Below, in pieces: positions 8,261-18,600 of a stretch of DNA of 64,000 bases. The DNA comes from Paenibacillus sp. H1-7 (GTDB lineage: Bacteria > Bacillota > Bacilli > Paenibacillales > NBRC-103111), in NCBI RefSeq assembly GCF_022354825.1, contig NZ_CP031168.1, positions 7,430,501 through 7,494,500 of the forward strand. Direction: 5' to 3'. The notes beneath the pieces were generated by a model. The model did not search any database, was not told where the DNA came from, and saw nothing but the letters and a program-made list of their open reading frames with translations. Made by a program: the position numbers and the translations under genes. Numbering within the stretch: position 1 is the first letter of the stretch; every line of letters starts with the position of its first letter.

Positions 8261-8306
8261 AAAAAAGCATGACGGAAGCGGAGGATCGTCCCTCCGTCCG
8301 ACATGC
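8261..8306 (-). terminator. Terminator of the oligopeptide-transport/OsmC operon
   Basis: A long stem (GCATGTCGGACGGAGG pairing with CCTCCG...CCGTCATGC, 8267-8306) is followed on the minus strand by TTTTTT. It lies just past the stop of the OsmC-family gene and between convergent transcription units. Confidence 0.88.
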
Positions 8307-8321
8307 TTCGCTTGCTGTTGA

Positions 8322-8870
8322 TTACGCCTCTTGCTTAACGGCCGGAGCGGAGAGGATGACCTCGCCTACCACGATTTGCGGGTTAGCCAGCAAATTCAAG
8401 ACAGGGCATACGCGCTCCACCGCTTCATGCAGCTCCGCTATCGTCTGCTCCGACTCCGGAGATACGATATGCAGCTTGTATTGGATATTATGAGGATAAA
8501 TAGGGATATCCTCATAGCCCGGCTTGCCTGCCAGCGGATGCTGCTGCCCGCTCACCTCAACCTCCAGCGACTCCAGCTTCACTCCGCGCTCGGCCGCTTG
8601 GATGAGGGTAATATGCGTCAGGCAGCTGCCCAATACGCCCAATTGCAGCTCAGGAGAGCTCGGTCCAAGATCGTACCCGGCGAAGTCCGGAGGGCTGTCG
8701 CTGATGATTTGGAAATCACGAATGCGGATTTCCCGCACGCCGCTGCGCCCTTTGGCGCGCACCTTTGCACCGAAGCGGTGAGGCTGCAGGTTCGGATCGT
8801 TTTGGGCTTTCTCCCGCCGGGCGATGGAAGCTTCGCGCTTCTCCAGCAAATATTCGTTTAAAGTACTCAT
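8322..8870 (-). CDS. OsmC-family protein
   Basis: A 182-residue protein of the OsmC/Ohr superfamily, whose members reduce organic hydroperoxides with a cysteine pair or handle related small thiols. The OsmC fold is recognisable from ELQLGVLGSCLTHITLIQAAERGVKLESLEVEV (central helix with the first conserved cysteine) and ERVCPVLNLLANP (second conserved cysteine). The VCP motif and spacing are typical, so both redox cysteines are present. An N-terminal helix of about 30 residues (STLNEYLLEKREA) precedes the domain. The start behind GGAGAG is chosen over an upstream ATG that would add 31 residues. It is the last gene of the oligopeptide-transport operon, which suggests a link between an imported substrate and sulfur or peroxide chemistry. 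Confidence 0.82.
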   Translation of the reverse strand: MSTLNEYLLEKREASIARREKAQNDPNLQPHRFGAKVRAKGRSGVREIRIRDFQIISDSPPDFAGYDLGPSSPELQLGVLGSCLTHITLIQAAERGVKLESLEVEVSGQQHPLAGKPGYEDIPIYPHNIQYKLHIVSPESEQTIAELHEAVERVCPVLNLLANPQIVVGEVILSAPAVKQEA

Positions 8871-8940
8871 GGGTACACTCTCCTCTATGATATGAATGAT
8901 TGGAATGAAAACTAGTTGGGTGAAAATGACCAGCCGGACG

Positions 8941-9474
8941 TTACTTCGTGTCACCTCCTTCAAATCGGTTCACATGATAATGCACACGCTCGATACGAAT
9001 CGTCACTTTGTTCAAGTCGGGATGGTTTGCGCTGCGTTGCTCTACTATAGCTTCTTCAGCCTGTGCCCCCGTTTCGGTTATGAGCCAAAAAGCGGGAATC
9101 GTTTCTTTCAGCAGAGCGATATCGCTCTGCTCCAATCGGACTCCTTCCAGCCCTTCTTCTACAAGGCGGTAGTCCGCTTTTTCATGCAGACCGAACCGGT
9201 AGCCTAAGTAGGATATAAGGCCGCGGATGGTCAAAAACTTGAACGCGTAGCCTTCGCGAATGGCTCGTTCCAGGTCGTCCGGGTACTCGTCGGCATATTC
9301 GCTCAAAATATCCCACGACAGCTGCTCGGGACCAAATCGCTGCAAAGCGTCGATTCGTTTCTCTCGAATCGCTCCCAGCAGCGCTTCCTTGGACAGACCG
9401 CCCGCTCTTGCGATTTCCAGCCGCAGGGCTACAGGCTGCGGCAATGTGACCTTCTGTGCTCTTGTAACGGACAT
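8941..9474 (-). CDS. Unrecognised 177-residue protein in the oligopeptide-transport operon
   Basis: No family recognised. The protein is soluble, mostly helical by composition, and rich in Glu/Arg/Leu, with no signal peptide and no cysteine. The N-terminal third (LRLEIARAGGLSKEALLGAIREKRI) resembles a helix-turn-helix-like helical bundle but has no clear DNA-binding signature. The C-terminus (VTIRIERVHYHV) looks like a beta strand. The start is fixed by AGGAGG before ATG 9474. It sits between the ATPase gene (136-base gap) and the OsmC gene (70-base gap) on the same strand, so it is probably co-transcribed. It may be an accessory to whatever the importer and OsmC protein process. Confidence 0.7.
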   Translation of the reverse strand: MSVTRAQKVTLPQPVALRLEIARAGGLSKEALLGAIREKRIDALQRFGPEQLSWDILSEYADEYPDDLERAIREGYAFKFLTIRGLISYLGYRFGLHEKADYRLVEEGLEGVRLEQSDIALLKETIPAFWLITETGAQAEEAIVEQRSANHPDLNKVTIRIERVHYHVNRFEGGDTK

Positions 9475-9610
9475 GAGCATTCCTCCTGTCAAAGCGCGGA
9501 TCCTATTGCTGCAAGCAGCACTTTCCGATTTCCGTTGCCTGCTCCGCTTCATTTCTCGTTCCGTAAGCTCTATTCTGCTGCCGACCGGCATTAAGGATCC
9601 GGCGTTTGCA

Positions 9611-10576
9611 CTATACCAAGTGGCAGGCGACAAAATGGCCTCCGCCGGCATCGCGAAACTCGGGTGCCTGCTCCCGGCACACGCTTGCGGCGATGGGGCA
9701 GCGCGTATGAAACTTGCAGCCGGAGGGCGGATTGGCAGGGCTCGGGATGTCTCCCTTGAGCACAATCCGCTCCCGCTTGGCGCGCGGGTCCGGAACCGGC
9801 ACTGCCGACAGCAGTGCCTTCGTGTACGGGTGCTGCGGGCGGGCGAACAGCTCGTCCCGCGAACCCATCTCTACCAGCGAGCCGAGATAGAGCACGCCGA
9901 TGGTCGAGCACAGATGCTCCACGACGCTCAAATCGTGCGAGATGAACAAGTACGTCAGCTGCTTCTGCTCCTGCAGATCGCACAGCAGGTTAATGATTTG
10001 CGCCTGGATGGAGACATCCAGCGCAGACACCGGCTCGTCCGCGACAATAAATTCCGGGTTCAATATCATCGCCCGAGCAATCCCGATCCGCTGGCGCTGA
10101 CCGCCGGAAAATTCATGCGGATACCGGTCGATATGATACGGCGCCAGCCCGCATAGAGACAACACCTCCAGCACCCGCTCCCTCGCTTCGGCTCGGGAGG
10201 CTATGCCGTGATCGAGCAAAGCTTCCCCTATCGCATCCCCGATCCGAATACGAGGATTCAGCGAGCCGTACGGGTCCTGAAACACCATCTGCATCCGTGG
10301 GCGTAGGCGGCGCAGCTCGCTTGGGGACAAGCCGTACAGGTCGATGCCGTCGAAGCGGACATCGCCGTCCGTTTTATCGGACAGACGGAGCAGCGCCCGC
10401 CCTATCGTGCTTTTGCCGCTGCCGGATTCCCCGACAAGGCCGAACGTCTCTCCCCGGCGGATCGTCAAATCGATACCGTCCACCGCTTTGACGTCGCCTG
10501 TTTTTCCGCCGAAGACGCCTTTGTTAACCGGAAAATACTTTTTCAGCCGCTGAACCTGAACTAACGGTTCGCTCAT
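9611..10576 (-). CDS. Oligopeptide/dipeptide ABC transporter ATP-binding protein (OppF/DppF type)
   Basis: A 321-residue ATPase of a peptide-class importer. Walker A is GESGSGKS (residues 49-56), the signature FSGGQRQRIGIARA, and Walker B FIVADEPVSALD. The C-terminal oligopeptide-transport extension carries a conserved cysteine-rich loop (CKFHTRCPIAASVCREQAP) that in this family can bind an iron-sulfur cluster. It starts with ATG behind GGAGG, 53 bases inside the end of the preceding ATPase gene, a coupling typical of dpp/opp operons. It works with the sister ATPase, two permeases and the binding protein encoded upstream. Confidence 0.9.
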   Translation of the reverse strand: MSEPLVQVQRLKKYFPVNKGVFGGKTGDVKAVDGIDLTIRRGETFGLVGESGSGKSTIGRALLRLSDKTDGDVRFDGIDLYGLSPSELRRLRPRMQMVFQDPYGSLNPRIRIGDAIGEALLDHGIASRAEARERVLEVLSLCGLAPYHIDRYPHEFSGGQRQRIGIARAMILNPEFIVADEPVSALDVSIQAQIINLLCDLQEQKQLTYLFISHDLSVVEHLCSTIGVLYLGSLVEMGSRDELFARPQHPYTKALLSAVPVPDPRAKRERIVLKGDIPSPANPPSGCKFHTRCPIAASVCREQAPEFRDAGGGHFVACHLV

Positions 10577-11558
10577 GTTGCCCCGCCTCCTCGTACAGCC
10601 AGCATGCGATTTGATGCCGGTCCTCCGTCTCCCGCAGCGGCGGCTGCTTCGTCCGGCAAATATCCATGCAGCGGTCGCACCGGTCGCTGAAATAACAGCC
10701 GTCGCCCAGTCCGACAGGGCTCGGAACCTGACCGGGAATCGAGTAGAGCCGCTCCCTCCGCTCGCGGATCACGGGCCTCGCCTTGAGCAGGCCCTGCGTG
10801 TACGGATGCTTCGGCTGCTCGAACAGCGATAGAACCGGAGCCTGCTCGATGACCTTGCCGCAGTACATAACCACGACATAGTCGGCCATCTCGGCGACAA
10901 CGCCCAGATCGTGAGTGATCAGCAGGATGGACATCCGCTGCTCCTCCTTGATTTCCCGCAGCAAATCGAGAATTTGCGCCTGAATCGTCACGTCGAGCGC
11001 CGTAGTCGGCTCGTCGGCGATGAGCAGCTTCGGATTGCAGCTGAGCGCTATCGCAATCATGACCCGCTGCAGCATCCCTCCGCTCAGCTCGTGCGGATAA
11101 GCGTCGGCAATGTCCCGCGCTCGCGGAATGCCAACCCGCTCGATCAATTCGACGGCCCGGATCCGGGCCACTTTTTTGCTTAAGTGCAAATGATGAATCA
11201 AAGGCTCCATGATCTGCTCGCCGATGGTCAGCACCGGATTTAAGGAAGACATCGGCTCCTGGAAAATCATGGCCAGCTCTTTGCCCCGCAAGCGGTGAAT
11301 TTCTTTGTTCCCCGCCGTCAGCAGGTCCCGGTTATCGAATACAATCCGTCCTCCCATTACCTTGCCCGGCGGCTCCTCGATAAGTCCCATCATAGACAGC
11401 GCCGTCACGCTTTTACCGCAGCCGGACTCGCCTACCAGCGCTACCGTCTCCCCTTCGTGAATGCAGAAGCTCACTCCGTTGACCGATTGGACGACGCCTT
11501 CCTCGGTGAAAAAATACGTATGCAAATCTTGAAATTCCGCCAACGCCGTACGGGTCAA
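10524..11558 (-). CDS. Oligopeptide/dipeptide ABC transporter ATP-binding protein (OppD/DppD type)
   Basis: A 344-residue ATPase, partner of the OppF-type subunit. Walker A is GESGCGKS, the signature LSGGMLQRVMIAIA, and Walker B LLIADEPTTALD. The C-terminal loop with CYFSDRCDRCMDICRTKQP is the family cysteine motif. Initiation is at TTG 11558, with AGGTGA six bases upstream. The stop of the preceding permease lies inside this ribosome-binding site. The C-terminus is slightly extended and overlaps the next gene by 53 bases. Confidence 0.9.
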   Translation of the reverse strand: MTRTALAEFQDLHTYFFTEEGVVQSVNGVSFCIHEGETVALVGESGCGKSVTALSMMGLIEEPPGKVMGGRIVFDNRDLLTAGNKEIHRLRGKELAMIFQEPMSSLNPVLTIGEQIMEPLIHHLHLSKKVARIRAVELIERVGIPRARDIADAYPHELSGGMLQRVMIAIALSCNPKLLIADEPTTALDVTIQAQILDLLREIKEEQRMSILLITHDLGVVAEMADYVVVMYCGKVIEQAPVLSLFEQPKHPYTQGLLKARPVIRERRERLYSIPGQVPSPVGLGDGCYFSDRCDRCMDICRTKQPPLRETEDRHQIACWLYEEAGQHERTVSSGSAAEKVFSG

Positions 11559-11568
11559 TCGGCTTCAC

Positions 11569-12510
11569 CTACCTTTTCATTCTCGGGTCCAATGCGTCGC
11601 GCAGGCCGTCCCCCAACAAATTAATGGCTATGACGGTCAAAAAGATCGCGGTGCCAGGCGGGATCCACAGCCATGGTCTCGACTGAAAATCGATCAACGA
11701 ATTGGCCGCAGCCATCATGTTGCCCCACGACGGAGTCGGTGGCACGACGCCAAGGCCCAAATAGCTTAATACCGTTTCGCTCAAAATAGCTCTGGCCACG
11801 CTCAGCGTCGCAACGACGATGATGACCGGCACGGCGTTCAACACCAGATGGACGAGCTTGCGCCGGTCCCGCAGCCCGAGGCATTCGGCCGCCAGCATGT
11901 AAGGGCGCTCGCGGAAGGATAAAATCTGGCTTCGCACCATTCGCGCGAGCGACGGCCAAGACATGAAGCTGATCATCAGCATGACCATGTAGATCCGGTA
12001 TTCGGACGGCACCTTCAAATCGGATAAAATGGCGCCGATAATAATCAAAATCGGGATTTCCGGTACGGCAAGCAAAATGTCGGCCGCCCGCATCACCACC
12101 GTATCGACAACCCCGCGGTAAAAGCCTGCCAAAGCGCCAAGCAGCGAGCCAAGCGTGACGGACAATACCATAGACACAAGTCCGACCAGCAAGGAAATTC
12201 TCCCCGCCTGCATGAGCCGGGTAAGCACGTCTCTCCCGAGATTGTCGGTGCCGAACCAATGCGACAGGCTTGGCGGCTTGTTGATCAGCGATACGTTAAC
12301 TCTGCCCTCGGTATGGCTGGAGAACAAGGGACCGATGAAGCAGAACAAGAACACGAGGAGCAAAAAGAACAATCCCGACATAGCCAGCTTGTTTCTTCCG
12401 AGCCGCCGGTACGCCGCTCTCCAAGGCGAAGAGGACACCGCTTTATCGCGCCGCTGCCGATTCAGCCCTTTCACCCCGCGCTGAAGCAGCTCCGTTGATT
12501 CCAATGCCAT
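11569..12510 (-). CDS. Peptide ABC transporter permease (OppC/DppC type)
   Basis: A 313-residue inner-membrane permease with about six helices and an N-terminal OppC_N segment (residues 25-80). The EAA-type loop that docks the ATPase is AAECLGLRDRRKLVHLVLNAVPVI, and the C-terminus ends with the usual NLLGDGLRDALDPRMKR. The conserved HWFGTDNLGRDVLTRL motif before helix 2 is diagnostic. It follows the first permease by 13 bases. Confidence 0.92.
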   Translation of the reverse strand: MALESTELLQRGVKGLNRQRRDKAVSSSPWRAAYRRLGRNKLAMSGLFFLLLVFLFCFIGPLFSSHTEGRVNVSLINKPPSLSHWFGTDNLGRDVLTRLMQAGRISLLVGLVSMVLSVTLGSLLGALAGFYRGVVDTVVMRAADILLAVPEIPILIIIGAILSDLKVPSEYRIYMVMLMISFMSWPSLARMVRSQILSFRERPYMLAAECLGLRDRRKLVHLVLNAVPVIIVVATLSVARAILSETVLSYLGLGVVPPTPSWGNMMAAANSLIDFQSRPWLWIPPGTAIFLTVIAINLLGDGLRDALDPRMKR

Positions 12511-12523
12511 GAGAACACTTCCT

Positions 12524-13480
12524 TTACTTTAAACGGATACGCGGGTCCGCTACGGCATACAGCCAATCGGCCAGCAAATTTCCGACGACGGTCAGCAGCG
12601 CCAGAAACATCGTGAAGCCCATCAGAACCGTGTAATCGCGGTTGGATATAGCCTCCATGTGGATGTAGCCTACCCCCGGCCACGTAAATATCCGTTCCGT
12701 AATGATAGCCCCCGAGAACAAGCCGGGCAGCTCCAGTCCGAGCAGCGTAATCGCCGGAAGCAGTGCGTTACGAAGCGCATGCTTGTAAATGACGGCTCGT
12801 TCCTTCAAGCCTTTGGCTCTTGCCGTCCGTACGAAGTCCTGCTTGATGACGTCCATCATATTGGCGCGAAAATGTCTCGTCAGCGAACCGACGCTGAGCA
12901 TCGTCAGCACCGTCGCAGGCAAAATCATATGCCGAGCGACTTCCCAAATACGCGCCCAGCCGGTCGTCTGGCTGCCCGTATCGAGAATGCCCCCGATGGG
13001 CAGCCAGCCCAGGTCGACGGCGAACCATTTGATCATCAAAAGTCCGATGAAGAACGACGGGAACGACATCGCCCCGAACACGGCGAGCGTAATAAGCGAA
13101 TCGTACCAGGAGTACTGCCGTACCGCCGAGAACACGCCGATGAAGACAGCGATGATCCACGTCAGCACGAGAGATACGCTCGCAATAAGAAACGAGTTGA
13201 CGACGTATTCTTTCAGCAGCGCCATGACCGGCTGCTGGTACTGCAGCGAATAGCCGAAATCGCCGTGCAGCGCATTGCCGAGCCAGATGAAATACCGCTG
13301 CAGCATCGGCTTGTCGAGGCCGTAGATCGCCTTCAGCTCAGCCGCCCGCTCCGGCGTCAGCGTCATATCCGAATCGATGTAATCGCCGGGCGCAAGCGCA
13401 AAAACGAAGAAAATAAGGAGGGAAGCGCCGATCAGCGTTGGAATGAGATGCAGTATTCGTTTTACCATGTATTGACGCAT
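12524..13480 (-). CDS. Peptide ABC transporter permease (OppB/DppB type)
   Basis: A 318-residue permease opening with the typical first helix (RILHLIPTLIGASLLIFFVFALAPGD). The EAA-type loop is RTARAKGLKERAVIYKHALRNALLPAITLLG, and the C-terminal NLLADWLYAVADPRIR motif is the family hallmark. It starts at ATG behind AGGAGG with a rather long spacer (about 11 bases). With the OppC-type partner it forms the membrane channel of the importer. Confidence 0.92.
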   Translation of the reverse strand: MRQYMVKRILHLIPTLIGASLLIFFVFALAPGDYIDSDMTLTPERAAELKAIYGLDKPMLQRYFIWLGNALHGDFGYSLQYQQPVMALLKEYVVNSFLIASVSLVLTWIIAVFIGVFSAVRQYSWYDSLITLAVFGAMSFPSFFIGLLMIKWFAVDLGWLPIGGILDTGSQTTGWARIWEVARHMILPATVLTMLSVGSLTRHFRANMMDVIKQDFVRTARAKGLKERAVIYKHALRNALLPAITLLGLELPGLFSGAIITERIFTWPGVGYIHMEAISNRDYTVLMGFTMFLALLTVVGNLLADWLYAVADPRIRLK

Positions 13481-13565
13481 GATGGCTTCCGCCTCCTTTT
13501 TTTACTTATGAACGGCTTTCTATATAACTCTAGTCCGGGAGACCGCCTCCCTAGCCCTCTGGCGT

Positions 13566-15287
13566 TTATTGGATTTTGAGCTTAGGAATCGAGCGGTTCA
13601 AAATCGATACCGGGTCCGGATTGATCCCTTCGATTCGGGCATTGTGCGCCGATAAAATCTTCAGATACGACAGCAGCAGTACAGGCGGGTCGTCCTTCAG
13701 CTGTTTGTACAGATCGTGATAGATCGGGATCCGTTTGTTCGTATCGAGCGTCTCCGTTCCTTGATCGATTAATTTATCAATCGCCGGATTGGAATATCCG
13801 CTTACGTTGTACTTGCTGTGAAAGCTTTTGACGCCGTCATACGGATCGGAGAAGTTGGTCGATGTGAACGATGCGATGTCGAAGTCGCCTTTTTTCCGTT
13901 TGGCCAGAAGTGCGTTGAAATCGAGAATTTCCGCTTCCACGGCGATGCCGATATCCTTGAAATTTTCCTTGGCCAGAGGAATCAGCACATCGTCGATGTT
14001 GTAGCCTTTGCGCCCCAAGTATTGCAGCTTGAGCTTTTGCCCGTCCTTCTCGCGGATGCCGTCGGCGCCTACCTTCCAGCCGGCTTCGTCCAACAGCTGC
14101 TTCGCCTTTTGCGGATCGAACGGATACGGGGTGACGTCCTTCGTATAAGCCCACGATGCGGGGGAGACGGGAACGTTCGCGACCTCGCCGAAGCCTTGGT
14201 ACAAAATATCGGTGAACTTTTGCCGGTCGAGCCCGTAATACAACGCCTGCCGCACCCGCTTATCCTTCAAGAGCTTGCCTCCGCTGTTAAAATCGAGATA
14301 CACGTAGGACGTAGCCGTAAACGTATTGATATTGGCAAAGCCGAGCGCCTTCAGCTGATCGTAATTGTCGCGGTTCGCCGTAAAACGGTCGAAGTCGGTT
14401 TCGCCCACCTTCAAATATTGCAGGTTCGTCTCGTTATTCGTAATTTTGAAAATGAAGTTTTCCACCGCCGGCTTGCCCGCATAATAATTCGGATTGGCAA
14501 CGAACCGGACTTCCTGGCCTTTGACGAACTTATCGAATTTGTACGGTCCGGCTCCCAGCGGCTTGTCGTGCAGCGTCTTGATATAATCGAGATTACCCTG
14601 CTTATAATCTTTGCCGTAGTAAGCTTTGGACAGCACCTCGCCGCCGATCAGAGGAAGCGTCAGCGTGGACACCTTCTCCGTAACGATCTGAATCGTCTGC
14701 GGGTCGACCACCTTGATGCCTGCGACGCTGTCCGCCGTCTTTTCCTTATAGGCTTTGCCGCCTTTGATGTTCGCCTGCGCGATATCGACCCTCCCGTCAT
14801 ACGCAGGATCGTGAAGCAGGGTTAGCGTGAACGCAACGTCTTCCGCCGTCAACGGGGAGCCGTCGCTGAATTTCAAATTCGGCTTCAGCTTGAACGTATA
14901 GGTCAGCTGATCGGGCGAAGTCTCCCATTTCTCCGCCAGCTCGGGAATCGGCTTGCCGGTTTCGTCCTTTGTAACCAGCGATGCGAACAATACGCTCGTT
15001 ACGTTGCCGTCCCAACCGTTTTGATAAAAGTAAGGGTTAAAAATGCCCTCCGGGGTCTGGGTCCCCGAGATAAACGTGTTTGTTCTCTTCTTGGCCGTTT
15101 CCGGATTTTTCGATAGATCGGACGCTTTGACGAGTCCATCCTGTACGCTGGTCAAGCCCGTGCTGCCGGCCGTTTCCGCTTTCGGTGCCGAATCGGGCTC
15201 CGTCGCTGCTTTATTGCCGCCGCACGCGGATAAAACCAGCGCCAAAGCCAGTACCGGTACGGTGATGCGCATCCATTGCTTGTTCAT
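13566..15287 (-). CDS. Peptide ABC transporter substrate-binding lipoprotein (family 5)
   Basis: A 573-residue extracytoplasmic solute-binding protein of SBP family 5 (OppA/DppA). A lipoprotein signal peptide ends in LSAC, with the lipid-modified cysteine at residue 22. The GTQTPEGIFNPYFY segment and the LAEKWETSPDQLTYTFKLKPNLKFSDG segment are characteristic of the family. It is the first gene of the operon and defines its specificity, but ligand cannot be deduced: family 5 proteins bind peptides, nickel, opines or sugars. The ATG start is preferred over an in-frame GTG five codons upstream because that GTG lies in the GTGGGG likely to serve as the Shine-Dalgarno. Confidence 0.9.
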   Translation of the reverse strand: MNKQWMRITVPVLALALVLSACGGNKAATEPDSAPKAETAGSTGLTSVQDGLVKASDLSKNPETAKKRTNTFISGTQTPEGIFNPYFYQNGWDGNVTSVLFASLVTKDETGKPIPELAEKWETSPDQLTYTFKLKPNLKFSDGSPLTAEDVAFTLTLLHDPAYDGRVDIAQANIKGGKAYKEKTADSVAGIKVVDPQTIQIVTEKVSTLTLPLIGGEVLSKAYYGKDYKQGNLDYIKTLHDKPLGAGPYKFDKFVKGQEVRFVANPNYYAGKPAVENFIFKITNNETNLQYLKVGETDFDRFTANRDNYDQLKALGFANINTFTATSYVYLDFNSGGKLLKDKRVRQALYYGLDRQKFTDILYQGFGEVANVPVSPASWAYTKDVTPYPFDPQKAKQLLDEAGWKVGADGIREKDGQKLKLQYLGRKGYNIDDVLIPLAKENFKDIGIAVEAEILDFNALLAKRKKGDFDIASFTSTNFSDPYDGVKSFHSKYNVSGYSNPAIDKLIDQGTETLDTNKRIPIYHDLYKQLKDDPPVLLLSYLKILSAHNARIEGINPDPVSILNRSIPKLKIQ

Positions 15288-15634
15288 TGCAATCAGCCCC
15301 ACTCTCTATGTAAGTCATGTTCATATTCAATACCACACTATACATACCTACTAAGTCGGATTAATGAGTGCAACAAACCCGTTGCTGCTGTCCTCCGGCA
15401 TATTTCCCGTGCCTCCGTGTCTCCATTCGTTATGGTTGACAAACCGTCTCCGGGAAAAAAGGGACTCCCTCTCGCCTGAGTCTGAGCCCGAAACCACGGA
15501 TGCAAATGCGCCCTTTAAGCAGACAGCAAAAAAGGAGACTAACCACTTGCTCGTCAGTCTCCGTTTGTACGGTAGAAAGTATAGTATTCTTATGTGATTT
15601 ATATGGTATCATCGCCAGGCAGGTGTGTCAACCG
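15288..15634. other. Leader region of the peptide importer operon plus upstream terminator
   Basis: This 347-bp gap holds the terminator of the large upstream lyase gene and then about 240 bases of leader for the importer operon. I searched it for T-box, SAM and other common riboswitch motifs and saw none. A small hairpin, GCAAC/GTTGC, lies about 100 bases before the start codon. A -10-like TATAGT is present but without a matching -35. Confidence 0.5.
15526..15568 (-). terminator. Terminator after the large secreted lyase gene
   Basis: On the minus strand GGAGACT and AGTCTCC form a 7-bp perfect stem around a 15-base loop, followed by TTTTTT. It lies about 65 bases past the stop of the secreted lyase. 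Confidence 0.88.
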
Positions 15635-18600
15635 TTATTTTACCGGTTCGTTTCCTTTGTCCTTCTTATCATCCTTGCTATCCTTATCGTGCTTATCGTC
15701 TTTATCTTTGTCTTTATCTTTGTCTTTATCTTCCTTATCCTTCTTGGGCTTGCCTTGGGAATCGCCCGCAGTAACAACAGCCGTAAAAGACGTGCTGGCG
15801 CTGAGTCCGGCAGCGTCGGCGGCGCGAACCGTAATCGCAGCCTGGCCTGCGGCCACCGGACTAAGCGTCAGCTGGCCGCCGTTCATCGACACGGTCACAA
15901 CCGATGGATTGCTCGAAGCTGCCTCAAAGGTCAGCATCGGCACCGCATCGTCGACGTCGGCAAAGCTGACGTAGACGTCATAGGTTACGCTGCCCCCGCT
16001 CAATGGAAGCGAACGGTCGGGGAGCGGCGAGACAACGGATGGTGCGTGGTTCACCGTAAACACGGCCATCTCGTTGTAGCTGTTCCAACCGTTGACCGAA
16101 TTGCCGTATCCGGTCACCCGGACATAGCGGGCTGGCTTCTCCGCAAACCCGAAATACTCCATATTCGAGGTCGTTCCGCTGCCGGTGCCGATAAGCACCT
16201 TCTCCCATGTCTGCCCGTCCTGGGATACCGCGATGTCGAACTTGGAAGTGCGAGTCGCCCCGTTATAAAACGCGATGCCGACGCCGTTGACCTGCTTGGA
16301 GCTTCCCAGATCGAGCTGGATCCATGGGGTATTATCTGCCGACCACCGCGTGCTCATGTCGCCGTCAATCGCATTGGCGGCAGGGTTGCCCTCCTGAGCC
16401 GAACTGGCAGTCACTCCCTGTACAGGGAGCTGGATATAGGGGACCGGCTTCGTTAATACGGGCTGAGAAGCGAACTGCACTACGTACTGCTGCGTGCGCT
16501 CGGCATATACCCCATCGGTGACCGTTACGGTGGCCGGGTTTAAGGAGTATACGTTTTGCACGACGCTTACGAGATCGCCCGGTTTGGCTGCAGAAGCTCC
16601 GACTACAGGAAAGCTCTGCGTTCCGAACGGCACGTTTACCGTGTAGCTGTATACGTTTTTGTTAAAGCCTGCAAGCGGCTGACCGTCTAACGTCAGCTGA
16701 GACAGCTGCGGAACCGTCTGAATGTCGCCGTCCGGAATGCTCCAGCCGCTTAACGGAACATAAGGAGCGGCTCCAGGCACAGTCTCGCCCGCTGCCAGAG
16801 GCGTCAGCTGAACCGCCATGCTCAGATCCTGCACGCCGGTCAGCTCTATGGCCAGCTTGCGGATGCCCGCGTTCGCGTCCTGCCCCGCCGGATTCGGCGA
16901 TACCGGAAGCGGCTTCGCATCCATCACCTTGAACGCTGCGCCTGCGGGTGCCTGACCGGAGAAGCTCATGGTCACGCCAAGCCGCTTGCCGTCCTGCGTG
17001 AGCACGGCCGATTTGCCGTCGGCAGCTATGCTGATATCCGCCTTCGTATGCATGAACCACCATATCGTCGATGGCAACTTCGCGTGAATTTCATCCTGCA
17101 CCGTCAGGGCTTTCCGGTCGCTGCCGAACAGGAGACCGCGTTTCGCCGACGCGGCATTCTTCGCGTAGGCCGGCGTCATATCGACGACGGCTAACCCGCC
17201 TCGCGGCTTCGAGTCATACCGCTCGATGCGGTTAAACGAGTACTGGTCCTGCTCAAAGGTGCCGTCAGGGTTAAGGACCAGCGTATTGTGCCCTTCCGGC
17301 ATTAACCGGTAATATTTGAACCGCTGGTTGTCGTAGTCGAAGTAGTTCGGCAAGTTGTAATCGTCGCTGCCTAGATCGATGGCCCACTGCACGCCTTCGG
17401 CTTCGAAGACGAAATTGCCTACATCGGAATGGGCATGGCTCGAGTTGCCCTTACCGCCCATAATTCCGGCGAAATATGCCGAGGTGTCGTTCCACTTGCT
17501 ACGGAAGGCGGCAAGCTCCGTATTGCGGAAATACATATCGAGCGGGATCGATACGTTCAGGTTGACCAAATTCGGGTCATACCAGATCATGTCGTATACG
17601 CCCCCGGCCTGCTTGGCCTCCTGCATCAGCAGCATCCGTAATCCGGCCACATCGGGATTGTTCAGCTGCTTCGCCATCCAGAACAGCTCAGGTGCCCGCA
17701 CCTTGAAGCTGGAGGAATCGCCGAAGTTGAACGCCCCTTTCGGGCTGAGCACGTAATTGATGAAATAGGCTGTTTTATAAAAGCCCGGCGTCTCCGAATG
17801 CCCGTACGTTTTGCCGAGCGCGGTTTGCAGGGAAGACATGTAAGTAACCAAATATTCGACCGTATAGCGCCAGTAGCCCGGCCCTTCGCTCCAGCCTCCG
17901 TCGGGATTGAACTCAAGCAAAATGAAATCCTCCAGGGAACGCAGCGACTTCGCGGCGATGTCCCCCGCTATCGCCTCTTCTTCGTCCCCGATAGCCAATG
18001 CTCCGAGAAGAATGCCTCCGTTGCAGACGGCGTTCCAATTGCTGATCTTCTCATTGTCCGACAAGCTGACCCACCACGCGTTGGCATTGTGCGCTGCTAC
18101 CGCTTTGGACAGCCCCTTGTCGCGGATTGCCGTACGAACCAGGTCCCGCTGCTGCGGGGTCAAATAATCATACAGCCAATCGTATCCGATGGCCATGCCC
18201 GCCGTCAGCTCCGACGTATTGAGGAACTCGTTCTGGTCGTTCCAGTCGGGGATGGAAGCGGCCTTCATCATTTCGTCGACGGCGCGCTGGGCGTATTTCG
18301 TTTCCCCGCTTAATAAGTACATGAGCGCCGTTCGCTCGATGAACGGACGCGCGTCCTTCGCCGACTCCATCCGTCTGCCGTCCGGAAGGTCGTACTGTCC
18401 GACCGGCGTCGCCACCACGGTATCGGCGCTCTTGCGGAGATCGCCGTACCATTTGGCCAAGGTAGCGTCGGTCTGGATTTGATTTTGCAGCGCAGCTACG
18501 CGATCGGACGTAATGAACAGCCTCGGATGCTGCTGGTTCGGATTGTGCTGCTTCAGGTCGGCGATAATGCTCGCCGCACTCGGACGGTCGTAGACGATGC

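Noticed and set aside
15288..15530. Riboswitch in the peptide importer leader
   Set aside because: No SAM, T-box, lysine or cobalamin core motifs could be found by eye; only weak hairpins.
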